A DNA stretch of 49,058 nt from an uncultured Clostridium sp. (GCA_900553695.1 USEM01000008.1:1-49058), one strand, 5' to 3'. Shown: positions 18,206 through 28,197, counted from the first letter of the stretch. A program made the numbers and translations. The notes: a model not told the origin generated them from the letters alone.

Positions 18206-18379
18206 ATGTGGTTGCCACCAAACTCTACATGGAAAGTGAGGTGGTGTGAAATGGTAGAAGCTATACTTTTGAAAATGTTGATTATATCACTTTTCACAAA
18301 TCTATTTACAATACTCATTTCTCTAATATTGCTTATAACAGCAGTTATAAGTACATATAAAAATCACATCTCTATATAG
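18206..18379 (+). CDS. small hydrophobic peptide, candidate type I toxin
   Basis: 57 residues from ATG 18206 (AAGGAAG six bases before) or 42 residues from the nested ATG 18251 (GAGGTGG six bases before). Both starts have good ribosome binding sites. The shorter form is a single hydrophobic helix (MVEAILLKMLIISLFTNLFT..., about 40 residues) with a short polar tail (STYKNHISI), the architecture of type I toxins such as those of the TxpA/BsrG kind, though I see no sequence identity to a named family. A consensus promoter drives it, and a converging promoter lies beyond its 3' end. It could instead be a small regulator of unknown kind. Confidence 0.5.
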   Translation: MWLPPNSTWKVRWCEMVEAILLKMLIISLFTNLFTILISLILLITAVISTYKNHISI

Positions 18380-18442
18380 CCGTTTAGAGATGCAATTATA
18401 AAATTATACATTCAGCGACCACATTTTGTGGCTCCTTACTTT
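18355..18442 (-). ncRNA. candidate antisense RNA (antitoxin)
   Basis: A minus-strand promoter (TTGACT as 18477-18472, 17-base spacer, TATAAT as 18454-18449) would start an RNA near 18442. Its first hairpin is at about 18419-18431 (CCACA/TGTGG). The second, CATCTCTA (18367-18374) with TAGAGATG (18385-18392), is followed on the minus strand by a T-run near 18355-18362. The RNA would overlap the last 25 bases of the peptide gene and its 3' untranslated region. Ends are inferred. Confidence 0.45.
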
Positions 18443-18504
18443 TGTTATATTATATTATACTTTTATCAAAAAGTCAATACATAATATCAAAAAGGGGAAT
18501 TATT

Positions 18505-20739
18505 TTGGAGATAAAAGGTCAAATAACAGAAATTATATATACAAACGAAATAAATGGTTACATGGTAGCAGAGTTTAAAACAGAAGAAGAAACCACAGTT
18601 ATAACTGGTTATTTACCTTTTATAAATGATGGAGATAGCTTAAGGCTTGTGGGAAAATTTGTAACACACCCAGATTATGGAAGGCAATTCAAAATAGAAA
18701 CATTTGAAAAAATAATGCCAGAAACATTAGAAGCCTTAGAAAGATACTTAGCAGGTGGAATAATTACAGGAGTAGGTCCAGCAACAGCGAAAAAGATTAT
18801 AGAAAAATTTGGTGAAGAAACCTTGCACGTGTTACGTTTTGAACCAGAAAAGCTAGAAAAAATTAAAGGTATAAATTCAGCAAAAGCAGTAAAAATCTCA
18901 GAAGAATTCGCCGAAAAATGGGACCTATGGGAGATAGTAGGTTTCTTAGAAAAATTTGGAATATCTGCAAGTAACAGCAAAAAAGTATATGAAACATTTG
19001 GAAAAGATGCAATAGCAGAAATTGAAGCAAATCCATATATGCTATTAGATATAACATATGGTGTAGACTTCAAAAAAATAGATAAAATGGCATTAGATTT
19101 AGGTTTAGCAAATAATGATGCAAAAAGAGTTGAAAGTGCAATAAAATACAGCTTAGCGCTTGCTAGCAATAATGGAAATACATGTGTAGAAAAACAAAAT
19201 TTAATTACATTTGTACAAAACCTGCTAAATGTAGATGATAAATACATTGAAACATGTATGATTAATTTAAAAGCACAAGCAAAAATAGAAATAGAAGATA
19301 CCGAAGGCATAGAATGGGTATATTTAAACACCTTTTATGTATGTGAAAAAAACATTGCAAACAAGCTAATAACACTAAAACAAGCCAAAAACATAAAGAG
19401 AATTAAAGACTTCGATAAAAAATTTGCTCAAGAAGAAAATTCAATAGATATAGTATTATCAGATAAACAAAGAGAAGCAATAAAATCTGTAAACACAAAT
19501 AATGTATGCGTAATTACAGGTGGGCCAGGTACAGGAAAAACAACAATTATTAAATTTGTAATTGAGCTATTCAAAAATGAGGGAAAAAAAGTTGTACTTT
19601 GTGCTCCAACAGGCAGAGCAGCTAAAAGAATGAGTGAAGCAACAGGAGAAGAAGCTGCAACTATTCATAGGCTATTGTGCTTAACCAAAACAGAGGAAAC
19701 ACTTGGAATGGAAAGAATAGATTACCAAATAGAACCAATAGACTGTGATGTACTAATAATAGATGAAGCATCTATGGTAGATGTTTTTTTAATGAATTAC
19801 ATACTAAAAGGACTATATATAGGAACAAAACTAGTGTTAGTTGGCGATATAAATCAGTTGCCATCAGTAGGGCCAGGAAATGTTTTAAAAGATATAATTA
19901 ATTCAGGTGTAATTGAAACAATTGAGTTAAATGAAATATTTAGACAAGCTGCACAAAGCCAAATAATAACAAATGCGCACAAAGTAAATAATGGAGAAGA
20001 CTTCCTAAATGTACCAAAAGATGAGATAGAAAACAAACTACAAGACTTCTTCTTTATAAATGAAACATCAACAAATAAAATGATAGAAGATGTGGTATCT
20101 TTGTGTTCTGGAAGATTAAAAAAATATGGTAATTATGATTTCTTTAAAGATATACAAGTATTAACACCAACAAAAAAAGGAAAGCTTGGAACAAAAGAAT
20201 TAAATATAGAATTACAAAATGCATTAAACCCATCAATTAATTCTGCAAAAGACATTAGCCAAATTCCACAAAAGAAACATGGGGATAGAACGTTTTTTGT
20301 TGGAGACAAAGTTATGCAAATAAAGAACAACTATGATATATACTGGGAAAGAAACCATAAAGAAGATGGAACAGGAATTTTTAACGGTGAACTTGGAACA
20401 GTTACAAAAATTGATGATATTACAAAACAAGTAGAAGTAAAGTTTGATGATGATAAAACAGCATGGTATGAATATTCAGAACTTGAACAATTAGAACACA
20501 GCTATTCAATAACAATTCATAAATCACAAGGAAGTGAGTTTAATGTTGTTATACTATGCTTACCACAAGCAGCACCAATGCTACTTACAAGAAATTTACT
20601 ATATACAGGAATTACAAGAGCAAAAAAGCTTTTAATTGTATTAGGAACAAGAAAAACAATAGAATATATGATACAAAATACAGAAACAAAAAAGAGAAAC
20701 ACAGGACTTGAATATAAGTTAAAGGAGAGCACATGGTAG
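18505..20739 (+). CDS. recD2: ATP-dependent 5'-3' DNA helicase RecD2
   Basis: 744-residue superfamily 1B helicase of the RecD2 (RecBC-independent) type. It has an N-terminal OB-like region, tandem helix-hairpin-helix motifs (GVGPATAKKIIEKFG near 88), Walker A GGPGTGKTT near 339, DEASMVD near 419, VLTPTKKG, and C-terminal TIHKSQGSEF and YTGITRAKK. It unwinds DNA with a 5' overhang in repair and recombination. TTG 18505 is chosen: AGGGG lies 8 bases before and the conserved N-terminus starts there. A 21-codon upstream extension would overlap the antisense promoter. recG overlaps its stop by 7 bases. Confidence 0.93.
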   Translation: MEIKGQITEIIYTNEINGYMVAEFKTEEETTVITGYLPFINDGDSLRLVGKFVTHPDYGRQFKIETFEKIMPETLEALERYLAGGIITGVGPATAKKIIEKFGEETLHVLRFEPEKLEKIKGINSAKAVKISEEFAEKWDLWEIVGFLEKFGISASNSKKVYETFGKDAIAEIEANPYMLLDITYGVDFKKIDKMALDLGLANNDAKRVESAIKYSLALASNNGNTCVEKQNLITFVQNLLNVDDKYIETCMINLKAQAKIEIEDTEGIEWVYLNTFYVCEKNIANKLITLKQAKNIKRIKDFDKKFAQEENSIDIVLSDKQREAIKSVNTNNVCVITGGPGTGKTTIIKFVIELFKNEGKKVVLCAPTGRAAKRMSEATGEEAATIHRLLCLTKTEETLGMERIDYQIEPIDCDVLIIDEASMVDVFLMNYILKGLYIGTKLVLVGDINQLPSVGPGNVLKDIINSGVIETIELNEIFRQAAQSQIITNAHKVNNGEDFLNVPKDEIENKLQDFFFINETSTNKMIEDVVSLCSGRLKKYGNYDFFKDIQVLTPTKKGKLGTKELNIELQNALNPSINSAKDISQIPQKKHGDRTFFVGDKVMQIKNNYDIYWERNHKEDGTGIFNGELGTVTKIDDITKQVEVKFDDDKTAWYEYSELEQLEHSYSITIHKSQGSEFNVVILCLPQAAPMLLTRNLLYTGITRAKKLLIVLGTRKTIEYMIQNTETKKRNTGLEYKLKESTW

Positions 20740-22780
20740 ATTTATTAAAAGATGCAAAATACATAAAAGGCGTTGGACCAAACAGAATAAAACAGCTAAA
20801 TTCTTTAGGTATTTATACCTTAGAAGATGTTATTTCCTATTACCCAAGAGGATATGAAAATAGGGGAATAAAAAAGGACATAGCAGAGCTTGTAGACGGA
20901 GAAGACGCTCTTATAGAAGCAAAATGTGTATCTAAAATGACTGAAATTAGAATAAGAAAAAACATGACAATATATAAACTAGTTGTAAGAGATGAAACCG
21001 CCACATGTACACTCACATGGTTTAATGTTCCATTTCTAAAAAAGAGATTTATTGTTGGAGATACCTATAAATTTTTTGGAAAAGTCAAAAGAAAACTAAA
21101 TCAAATAGAAATGATGACGCCAATAATAGATGAACAAGACTCTAACAAAAATACTGGAAGAATTATACCAATATATCCAAGTACATACAATTTAAGCCAA
21201 AATATCTTAAGAAAAATAATAGAAAATGCCTTAGAAGAAGCCAATGTATTGCCAGAAACAATACCAGAATATTTAATAAAAAAATACAAATTAATGGGGA
21301 TAAATGAAGCAACAAAGCAAATTCATTTCCCAAATAGTTTTGAAGATTATAACAAAGCACGTACAAGGTTAGTATTTGAGGAATTACTAATAATGCAACT
21401 AGCTCTTTTAACATTTAAAACAAATTATGATAAAGATAAAAAGGGTATTAGTTTTAGTACAGATGCCAAAATGTCTGAAATAATAGATAGTCTACCTTTT
21501 AAATTAACAAATGCACAAAGCAGAGTTTTAGAAGAAATAGATAAAGATATGGAAAGCAAAAAAATGATGAATAGATTGCTACAAGGAGATGTTGGAAGTG
21601 GAAAAACAGCAGTAGCAATGTGTGCAGCATTTAAAGCTGTAAGGTCTAATTATCAAGCTGCAGTAATGGTACCAACGGCAATACTTGCAACACAGCATTA
21701 TCAAAACTTCAAAAAAACAATGGACAAATTTGATATAAGGTGTGAACTTTTAATTAGTGGAATGGCGAAAAAACAAAAAGAAAAAATATTAGAAGAATTA
21801 AAACAAGGAAAAATAGACATAATAATTGGTACACATGCACTTTTACAAGAAAATGTAGAGTTTAATAAATTAGGGTTAGTTATAACAGATGAGCAACACA
21901 GATTTGGTGTAAGGCAAAGAAGTATAATAAATTTAAAAGGAGAAAATCCAGATGTACTTGTTATGTCTGCAACACCAATACCAAGAACACTTGCACTAAT
22001 ATTATATGGCGATCTTGATATTTCAATAATTGATGAACTACCACCAAATAGGCAAAAAATAGATACATTTGCAGTAACAGCATCAAAAGAAGAAAGAGTA
22101 AACAACTTCATAAAAGGGCAAATAGACGAAGGAAGACAAGCATATGTTGTATGTCCTTTAGTAGAAGAATCTGATGAAATTAATGCGAAATCTGTTTTAG
22201 AAATAGCAGAAAAGTACAAAAACGAAATCTTTAAAGACTATAGAGTAGAATATATACATGGAAAACTAAACAAAAAAGATAAAGAAGCAATAATGGAAGA
22301 ATTCAAGAATGGAAAAATAGATATATTAATTTCTACAACAGTAATAGAAGTTGGAGTTGATGTTCCAAATGCAAGCATAATGGTAATTGAAAACGCAGAA
22401 CGTTTTGGGCTTGCAACACTTCATCAATTAAGAGGAAGAGTAGGACGTGGAAAATACAAATCTTATTGTATTTTAAAATATAAAGGAAATCGGAGAAAAC
22501 ACCAGAGAAAGAATGAAAATAATGGTAGAAACAAATGATGGTTTCAAAATATCAGAAAAAGATTTAGAGCTAAGAGGGTCAGGAGAATTCTTTGGAACAA
22601 AACAACACCGGTTTACCAGAATTTAAAATAGCAAATTTATTCCAAGACATAGAAATGTTAAAAAATGTGCAAAGTCTAGCAATAAAGATTTTAGAAGATG
22701 ACGAAAATTTAGAAAAACCAGAAAACAAAGTATTAAAACAAAGTATTCAAAAAAAATTTAGAGAAAGAATAGAAATTTAA
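20733..22780 (+). CDS. recG: ATP-dependent DNA helicase RecG, two +1 frameshifts
   Basis: Branch-migration and fork-reversal helicase. Read with +1 shifts at 22491 and 22609 the product is about 681 residues, the normal RecG length. It has an N-terminal wedge/OB domain (1-250), Walker A GDVGSGKTAVA near 285, DEQHRFGVRQR near 386, and motif VI HQLRGRVGRGK. The two shifts lie in the C-terminal TRG region: the first restores GNGENTRERMKIM, the second restores GTKQHGLPEFKIANLF. Zero-frame reading at the first site ends at 22538, removing the region that couples ATP hydrolysis to branch migration. The gene overlaps recD2 by 7 bases and ends inside the loop of a terminator. Confidence 0.9.
22491..22494 (+). 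other. recoding site CGG-A, recG site 1
   Basis: Zero frame GGA AAT CGG AGA ends at 22538. Dropping C22491 gives AAT GGA GAA AAC and leads to the RecG DGF...EKDLELRG block. Confidence 0.8.
22609..22612 (+). other. recoding site CGG-T, recG site 2
   Basis: In the frame set by site 1, CAC CGG TTT runs to a stop within six codons. Dropping one C gives CAC GGT TTA CCA, the conserved GTKQHGLP motif. Which of the two adjacent C residues is skipped cannot be told. Confidence 0.85.
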
Positions 22781-22796
22781 GTTTCTATTCTTTTTT
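22764..22796 (+). terminator. terminator of recD2-recG
   Basis: Stem AAAGAATAGAAA (22764-22775) and TTTCTATTCTTT (22782-22793), then T-rich. It overlaps the recG stop codon and separates recG from gpr. Confidence 0.85.
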
Positions 22797-22847
22797 GCAT
22801 AAAAACAAGATTAAAGCAAAAAATATTAAAAAGAAAGAGAGGTAAGT

Positions 22848-23790
22848 ATGATAAATTTTAATACAGATTTAGCAGTTGAGAGAAACGACATTTATAGAAA
22901 GGCAAATAACATTGAAAACAATATAGAAGGAATAGAAACAGAAGAGGAAGAAGTTAATGAAAATGTTAAAATTTCAAGAGTAAAAATAATTGATGAAAAA
23001 GGTGCAGAAGCTTTAGGAAAGCCAGTTGGGAGCTATATAACAGTTGATATAAAAAAACTAAAAATTGCAGATAATAACGAAATTCAAACTGCATCAGAAA
23101 CTGTAACAAAAGAATTAAAGGAGCTAATTAATAAGCATGTAGAAAACTTAGGCGATATTCTAGTTGTAGGGCTTGGAAATGCCTATGTTACACCAGATTC
23201 CCTTCGGTCCAAAAGTTGTAAAAGATATTGATGTTACAAGACATATTTTAAAATATGCACCAGAGTATATAGATAAAGAAACAAGACCTGTAACAGCAAT
23301 AGCACCAGGTGTTTTAGGTACAACAGGAATTGAAACAATGGAAATAATTAAAGGAATAGTTGAGAATATAAAGCCAAAACTTATAATAGTAATAGATAGT
23401 TTATCATCAAAAAGTATAGAAAGAATAAGTAGTACAGTTCAGCTTGCGGATACAGGTATAGTACCAGGAGCAGGTGTTGGAAATGCACGAAATGAAATAA
23501 GTCAAAAAACTTTAGGAATTCCAGTAATAGCAATAGGAGTACCAATGGTTGTAGAAGCTGCAACCATTGCAGCAGATAGCATAGACCTATTTATAGATAA
23601 ACTTCAGCAAGATGCAAAATCAAATGATTATTTAAACGAATTAAGAAACACAAACAAATATGAATTAATAAGAGAAGCTTTAATTCCAAAAGATTATAAC
23701 TTAATTGTAACTCCAAAAGAAATAGACGATTTAATAGAAAATATGAAAGATGTAGTTGCAAGAGGAATTAACTTTGCAATTCAAAACTAA
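22848..23790 (+). CDS. gpr: germination protease GPR, one +1 frameshift
   Basis: Spore-specific aspartic-type endopeptidase that starts degradation of small acid-soluble proteins at germination. It opens FNTDLAVERNDIY, the region around the autoprocessing site, and has GLGNAYVTPDSLGPKVV. After the shift it reads VTRHILKYAP, APGVLGTTGIETMEI and IDSLSSKSIERISSTVQL. Restored length is about 313 residues, near the family norm. The zero frame ends at 23231, with about 127 residues and no active domain. The shifted Gly lies in the highly conserved LGPKVV. Ribosome binding site AGAGAGG. It ends overlapping the convergent TraX stop by 4 bases. Confidence 0.92.
23205..23208 (+). other. recoding site CGG-T, gpr
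   Basis: Zero frame TCC CTT CGG TCC ends at 23231. Dropping C23205 gives CTT GGT CCA AAA, the conserved LGPKVV of GPR. Confidence 0.88.
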
Positions 23791-24485
23791 ATTATAAAGC
23801 TAATTCCATAAATTAAAAGCATATGTAAAGGGTAGAATAGGTATAATAAATACTTGATATCTGGCCCTTTCTTTTTGTTATATAAAAGAATTGGTATGAT
23901 GGCACATAATGTTCCAACAATATAAGGCAAATAGAAGGATGCAACATATTGCAAAACATCAGGTCCATAATTTAGGTAAAGCGAAATATTATAACCATAT
24001 TTAATAAGCGTTGCAATTGAAAAACTGACTGCAAGAAGCCATTTGTTGTGACTGAATACATAAAATAAAAATGTAATTAAAACACCATAAATACCGTAAT
24101 CACAATGCAATGAATTAGCTATAACACCTAGAAATATTGTACTTGCAACTCCTACAAATTTATTGTATTTATCATATATTGTTATTGCTAAAAGTCCAAA
24201 AACTAACGTAAATATTACATTTAAACCCCAATCACTGCCATTTATAATTGAATGAAATAGCATAAAAGGAATTTGAGATATTAAAGCAAAAATTACTAAT
24301 CTATAAAAATATTTTTTTAGATTTTTTGTGTGTATATATCCTTCTGAAATTTGGAAGGCAAAAATAGGGAAAGCAAGTCTTCCAACATAATTAAACCATG
24401 AAGCTTCTCCATGGAAAACAGCATAGCCCAAATGATCTATGAACATTGTAATACATGCAATTATTTTTAAAACAAAAGCACTCAT
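23787..24485 (-). CDS. TraX family membrane protein
   Basis: 232 residues, about eight hydrophobic segments. It opens LKIIACITMFIDHLGYAVF and has RLAFPIFAFQISEGYIHT and YPLHMLLIYG, all typical of the TraX/acyltransferase-like family. TraX acetylates F pilin in E. coli; chromosomal Firmicute members are uncharacterised and may acetylate a surface component. Its stop overlaps that of gpr by 4 bases, tail to tail. An AGAGG ribosome binding site precedes the start. Confidence 0.8.
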   Translation of the reverse strand: MSAFVLKIIACITMFIDHLGYAVFHGEASWFNYVGRLAFPIFAFQISEGYIHTKNLKKYFYRLVIFALISQIPFMLFHSIINGSDWGLNVIFTLVFGLLAITIYDKYNKFVGVASTIFLGVIANSLHCDYGIYGVLITFLFYVFSHNKWLLAVSFSIATLIKYGYNISLYLNYGPDVLQYVASFYLPYIVGTLCAIIPILLYNKKKGPDIKYLLYLFYPLHMLLIYGISFII

Positions 24486-24539
24486 AAGAACCTCTTTTCT
24501 AGTATTATTTATAACACAAAAAGAGGAAAAAAGTCAATA

Positions 24540-24680
24540 AATAAAAAAAGTCCGCCAAATCTCGTCGGAGCTTTTGTATTTATTTAAAATCGAACCCACG
24601 CTGGAGACGCCTAAAGAAGTATTTCGGGGGTCTTCGATTTTCTCTAAATACAAAACTCCTGCGTTTGGCTACTTGTGTTA
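24540..24680. other. structured intergenic element with repeat copy 2
   Basis: No gene. It contains a 9-bp stem, AAAATCGAA (24586-24594) with TTCGATTTT (24633-24641), enclosing a G+C-rich segment. Flanking it are CCAAATCTCGTC (also seen, with small differences, near 28452) and the 23-bp repeat at 24652-24674. Function unknown; possibly a terminator for the minus-strand YtxC-like gene plus a dispersed element. Confidence 0.45.
24652..24674 (+). repeat. dispersed intergenic repeat, copy 2
   Basis: 23-bp copy identical to the inverted copy at 28495-28517 and one mismatch from 8899-8921. Confidence 0.7.
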
Positions 24681-25544
24681 TTAATTTTTTAATCGATTTA
24701 AATTATACTTTGAAGTTTGCATTTTATATAATGCACATAAATCACATTCAGTACAGATATAAACTCTGTCATCAAAGATTTTTTTAAGAGTTGAAATAAA
24801 GTCATCTTCAACATCAATTAAATGAATGTATAACTTTTTTGGAAGTATTGTAAGTAATGAATTTAAAGCATAATCGTTTGAGGAAAAACTTATATCTGAT
24901 AGGTATTTGCTGTTTATTAGTTTATCATTATACTGAATTACATGTTTTGAATTATCAAGCAAAATAGAATTTTGATTTTTATATATTAGATGTACAGCAT
25001 CTATGTTTGATGGCGTTGTCTGAATGTATGCTTTTAAAAGCGATACAAATTCGTTATATTCTCTATCTATAATAAATTTATTAACACACATATCAACAAC
25101 AGTGTCTAGCTCTTTTATATAATTTTTGAGTTTAAAATTTACAAACCCATCTAAAATAACATATTTATTACATGAAAAATATTCATAAAATGCTTCGGAG
25201 ATAATATTTATAATGGAAAGGGAAGTTTTAAAATCTATATTTGTTAAACACAAATTAAAAATATCTTTCTTTTCCTCTGTAGAAAAATAAAAGTAATTTG
25301 TGTTTATTAAGTTTTGTATAATAGAAGGCTCGTAAAAATCTATAACAAGATAGGCAAGGAGAGTAGATATTTTATTTAAAAATAATTCAACATTCTTGCC
25401 TTTGTAGTGAATTATAATATTTGTATACACTTTGAATTTATAACTTGAAACGTGAATGCTTTGTAGCTCAAAGTATTCAAGCTCTTTTAGTAGATATTCA
25501 GATATTTCTTTGTTATTAGTTTTAACACAAATGGTTTTTAGCAC
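24681..25544 (-). CDS. ytxC: YtxC-like sporulation-associated protein
   Basis: 287 residues. Resembles the YtxC family, found in spore formers and of unknown molecular function. Recognisable parts are the central ILDGFVNFKLKNYIKELD segment and the C-terminal LLTILPKKLYIHLI. The cysteine-rich end (CTECDLCALY) could bind a metal. No signal peptide. GTG start at 25544 with GGAGGGAC just upstream. Assignment rests on overall pattern rather than strong motifs. Confidence 0.6.
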   Translation of the reverse strand: MLKTICVKTNNKEISEYLLKELEYFELQSIHVSSYKFKVYTNIIIHYKGKNVELFLNKISTLLAYLVIDFYEPSIIQNLINTNYFYFSTEEKKDIFNLCLTNIDFKTSLSIINIISEAFYEYFSCNKYVILDGFVNFKLKNYIKELDTVVDMCVNKFIIDREYNEFVSLLKAYIQTTPSNIDAVHLIYKNQNSILLDNSKHVIQYNDKLINSKYLSDISFSSNDYALNSLLTILPKKLYIHLIDVEDDFISTLKKIFDDRVYICTECDLCALYKMQTSKYNLNRLKN

Positions 25545-25629
25545 AAAAAAGTCCCTCCAAACATAATAATAGTATCTACTAAAAATTGCTTAGTTATACA
25601 TATATTATGAAATGGAAGGAAAAGTGTTA

Positions 25630-27222
25630 CTATTTATAAATCATGTAGTCAACCTCTGGGAAGATGCAGTCTTGCTTTTGTATAGCTTTTAAAAATTCAC
25701 TATCTATTTTATCGCTTTTAATTTGTTCATATAGTTTAGTAAATCTTCCAATATGCATTTTTATACGTTTCTTTGCATAATCTACCATTGTTCCATGTGT
25801 TATTATAAATAACCAGTCACTACTTTGCGCAAGTAGTAATTCACGAGCACATTGATTTAGTGCTTTTCTGCGAAGAGTATTTTTTTCATTTGGATATAAA
25901 TTAGCAAGTTCAACCATTCTGTCTCCTGCAACATGTAAATGTCTATGTACATAGTCATTTAAACCATTAAGCCATACTTCACTATATCCATTAGCTCCCC
26001 AACTTGAGATACAAGGTGAGCATTCTTGCATTTCTGGGTATTTATCTATATATTCACTAGGAGTAATTAATTTAAAGTTTCCTTTATCATAGTAAATTTT
26101 CTTAAATAGAATATATAACCAATAAGGACCTTCATACCACCAGTGACCATAAAGTTCAGCATCATAAGGGCATACAACAATAGGCTTTGCAGGTGACATG
26201 ATGCTAGATAATTCATTAATTTGCTTAACTCTAGAATCAAAGAAATGTCCTGCTTGTTTTTCTGCAGAATCTTTTGCCCATTGTAAATTGTAATAATCTT
26301 TAAATTCACCTTTAGATGTAATTCTATAGTATTTAATTCCAGTATTTACACGAACTCCATTTTTGGCGATGTATGGTTTAATGTAATCATAATCAGCATC
26401 ATAACCAAGGTCACGATAAAATTCTCTATAATTAAAGTCGCCTGGGTATCCACAAACAGAGCTCCATACTTGTCTTGAACTTTCTATATCACGACCAAAT
26501 GCAACTACTCCATTAGGAGATACAATTGGTGCAAATGTGCCAAAAACAGGTGTTGGGTCAGCATAAAGTATTCCATGAGATTCTGTAATAATATAATCTA
26601 TACCAAATTCTTTTAAATACTTGTCCGCCTCAGGAACATAACCACATTCAGGAAGCCAAATTCCTCTAGGTGGTTTTCCAAAATATTTTTTATAAGTTTC
26701 AACACCAACAGCTATTTGTGCTTTAACAGTTTTTTCATTAACATATAGAATAGGGAAGTAACCATGTGTTGCACCACATGTAATTATTTCTAAAACACCA
26801 ATGTCTTGAAAATGCTTAAATGCACTAATTAAATCGCAATTATATATGTCTTTGAAAACGTGTAAATCATTAGAATATCTATCAAAATAATATTTAGATA
26901 GTTCATTTAAACGTTTATCATAAGCTGTTCTTTTTACTTCCTTTGCTGCTAGTTCAATGTGTTTTTTTACATATTTAATATATCGTTTTTGTAGTAACTT
27001 GTTATCAAACATGTTTAATAAAGGGGGAGTAAGTGACATAGTAATTCTAAAATCAACTTTTTCCTCCTCCAATTTTTTAAAGTTTAGAAGTAATGGTATA
27101 TATGTTTCAGAAATTGCTTCATATAACCATTCTTCTTCTAAATAATCTTCACTTTCAGGGTGATGTATAAAAGGTAAATGTGCATGTAATATAAAACTTA
27201 CATAGCCCTTTGTATTATCCAT
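25630..27222 (-). CDS. GH57 1,4-alpha-glucan branching enzyme-like protein
   Basis: 530 residues of glycoside hydrolase family 57 with a DUF1957 C-terminal domain. It begins GYVSFILHAHLPFIHHPE, has the nucleophile region GIWLPECGYVPE near 190, and the acid region YDAELYGHWWYEGP near 355 with the catalytic Asp. The three-helix C-terminal domain contains LLAQSSDWLFIITHGTM. Such enzymes branch glycogen or similar alpha-glucans. The neighbouring DUF4912 gene upstream is a common partner. Ribosome binding site AAGGAG. Confidence 0.9.
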   Translation of the reverse strand: MDNTKGYVSFILHAHLPFIHHPESEDYLEEEWLYEAISETYIPLLLNFKKLEEEKVDFRITMSLTPPLLNMFDNKLLQKRYIKYVKKHIELAAKEVKRTAYDKRLNELSKYYFDRYSNDLHVFKDIYNCDLISAFKHFQDIGVLEIITCGATHGYFPILYVNEKTVKAQIAVGVETYKKYFGKPPRGIWLPECGYVPEADKYLKEFGIDYIITESHGILYADPTPVFGTFAPIVSPNGVVAFGRDIESSRQVWSSVCGYPGDFNYREFYRDLGYDADYDYIKPYIAKNGVRVNTGIKYYRITSKGEFKDYYNLQWAKDSAEKQAGHFFDSRVKQINELSSIMSPAKPIVVCPYDAELYGHWWYEGPYWLYILFKKIYYDKGNFKLITPSEYIDKYPEMQECSPCISSWGANGYSEVWLNGLNDYVHRHLHVAGDRMVELANLYPNEKNTLRRKALNQCARELLLAQSSDWLFIITHGTMVDYAKKRIKMHIGRFTKLYEQIKSDKIDSEFLKAIQKQDCIFPEVDYMIYK

Positions 27223-27236
27223 AGTTTGCTCCTTTG

Positions 27237-28055
27237 TTAGAAACTTGAACTAGAATTTTTCTCTAGGTTGTCTAGTTCTTCATTTTTATATATTTTTTTG
27301 TATAAATCATAAATGTTATAAATTCTGCCAATATATTTTATAAACTCAAATGAGGCAACATTTTTAGAAATTTTCTCATTTGTTTTAACATTTCTAAAAA
27401 ATACATTTTTTTGCTTTTTTTCAAATAATATATGGTCATTCGGTGCCTCTATTGTATTAGAAGATGTAATATATAAATAGTTATTAGGAAGCTGTGTACC
27501 CATTGGTTTAGCACGTCTTCCAAGTTCTATCTCATAATCACATTTACTATCATCTACTTTAAAATACCAACTATTTGCAAAATCATTTATTTCAACTTCG
27601 AATGAATAATTCATGGTTTTGTTATGTACTATTAAAACTGGAATAGTAGATTCAAAAAACTTTTCTCCATATGTTTCAATATATTTTTCTCTATCTTCAT
27701 CCGAAATATCCCAATATACAAAAAGTGTGGTTGGTGTCTGAGCTAAAATTCTAACTACTGTTTGGTTATATCTGTATGGTAAATCATAGTACTCAACTAA
27801 TTCTGGCTGTTTTACAGTTTTAGTAACACGTTTTGTTGCAGTTTTCTTAGTAGCAGTTTTTCCTGTAGTTCCACTTTTTTGTGTATTAGTTTTTGTAACT
27901 CTTGTTTTGCTATTAGCTTTATTTGAACGTGTTCCACTTGCTTTTTGTTTAGATGTAACCTTCTTTGAAGTTGTAGTGCTTTTAGGTGTTTCAGCCTTTT
28001 TTGTAGTTGCTTTTCTTTTTGTTTTATTAGCTGTCTCCTTAGTTTTTTCTTGCAT
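27237..28055 (-). CDS. DUF4912 domain protein with basic N-terminus
   Basis: 272 residues. Residues 1-95 are low-complexity, rich in Lys, Thr, Ser and Ala (histone-like tail). Residues about 100-225 form a DUF4912 domain: LPYRYNQTVVRILAQTPTTL, FVYWDISDEDREKY, then the beta-rich SWYFKVDDSKCDYEIELGRR. DUF4912 proteins often sit beside GH57 branching enzymes and are thought to be carbohydrate-binding-like. It is 14 bases upstream of the GH57 gene and so co-transcribed. Ribosome binding site AAGGAGG. Role inferred from context. Confidence 0.8.
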   Translation of the reverse strand: MQEKTKETANKTKRKATTKKAETPKSTTTSKKVTSKQKASGTRSNKANSKTRVTKTNTQKSGTTGKTATKKTATKRVTKTVKQPELVEYYDLPYRYNQTVVRILAQTPTTLFVYWDISDEDREKYIETYGEKFFESTIPVLIVHNKTMNYSFEVEINDFANSWYFKVDDSKCDYEIELGRRAKPMGTQLPNNYLYITSSNTIEAPNDHILFEKKQKNVFFRNVKTNEKISKNVASFEFIKYIGRIYNIYDLYKKIYKNEELDNLEKNSSSSF

Positions 28056-28168
28056 TAAAAATCCTCCTTAGTAATAACAATATTCATCAACCTTTAATAT
28101 ATATCAAAATTGAAATAAATTCAAGAGAAATAGCGCAAAAAAATAAAAAAATTAAATTGTAAAACTAC

Positions 28169-28197
28169 TTGCAATTTGTATTTTTTTGTTATAGAAT
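28169..28197 (+). promoter_or_regulatory. promoter before the 40-residue peptide
   Basis: TTGCAA (28169-28174), a 17-base spacer and TAGAAT (28192-28197). Confidence 0.55.
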
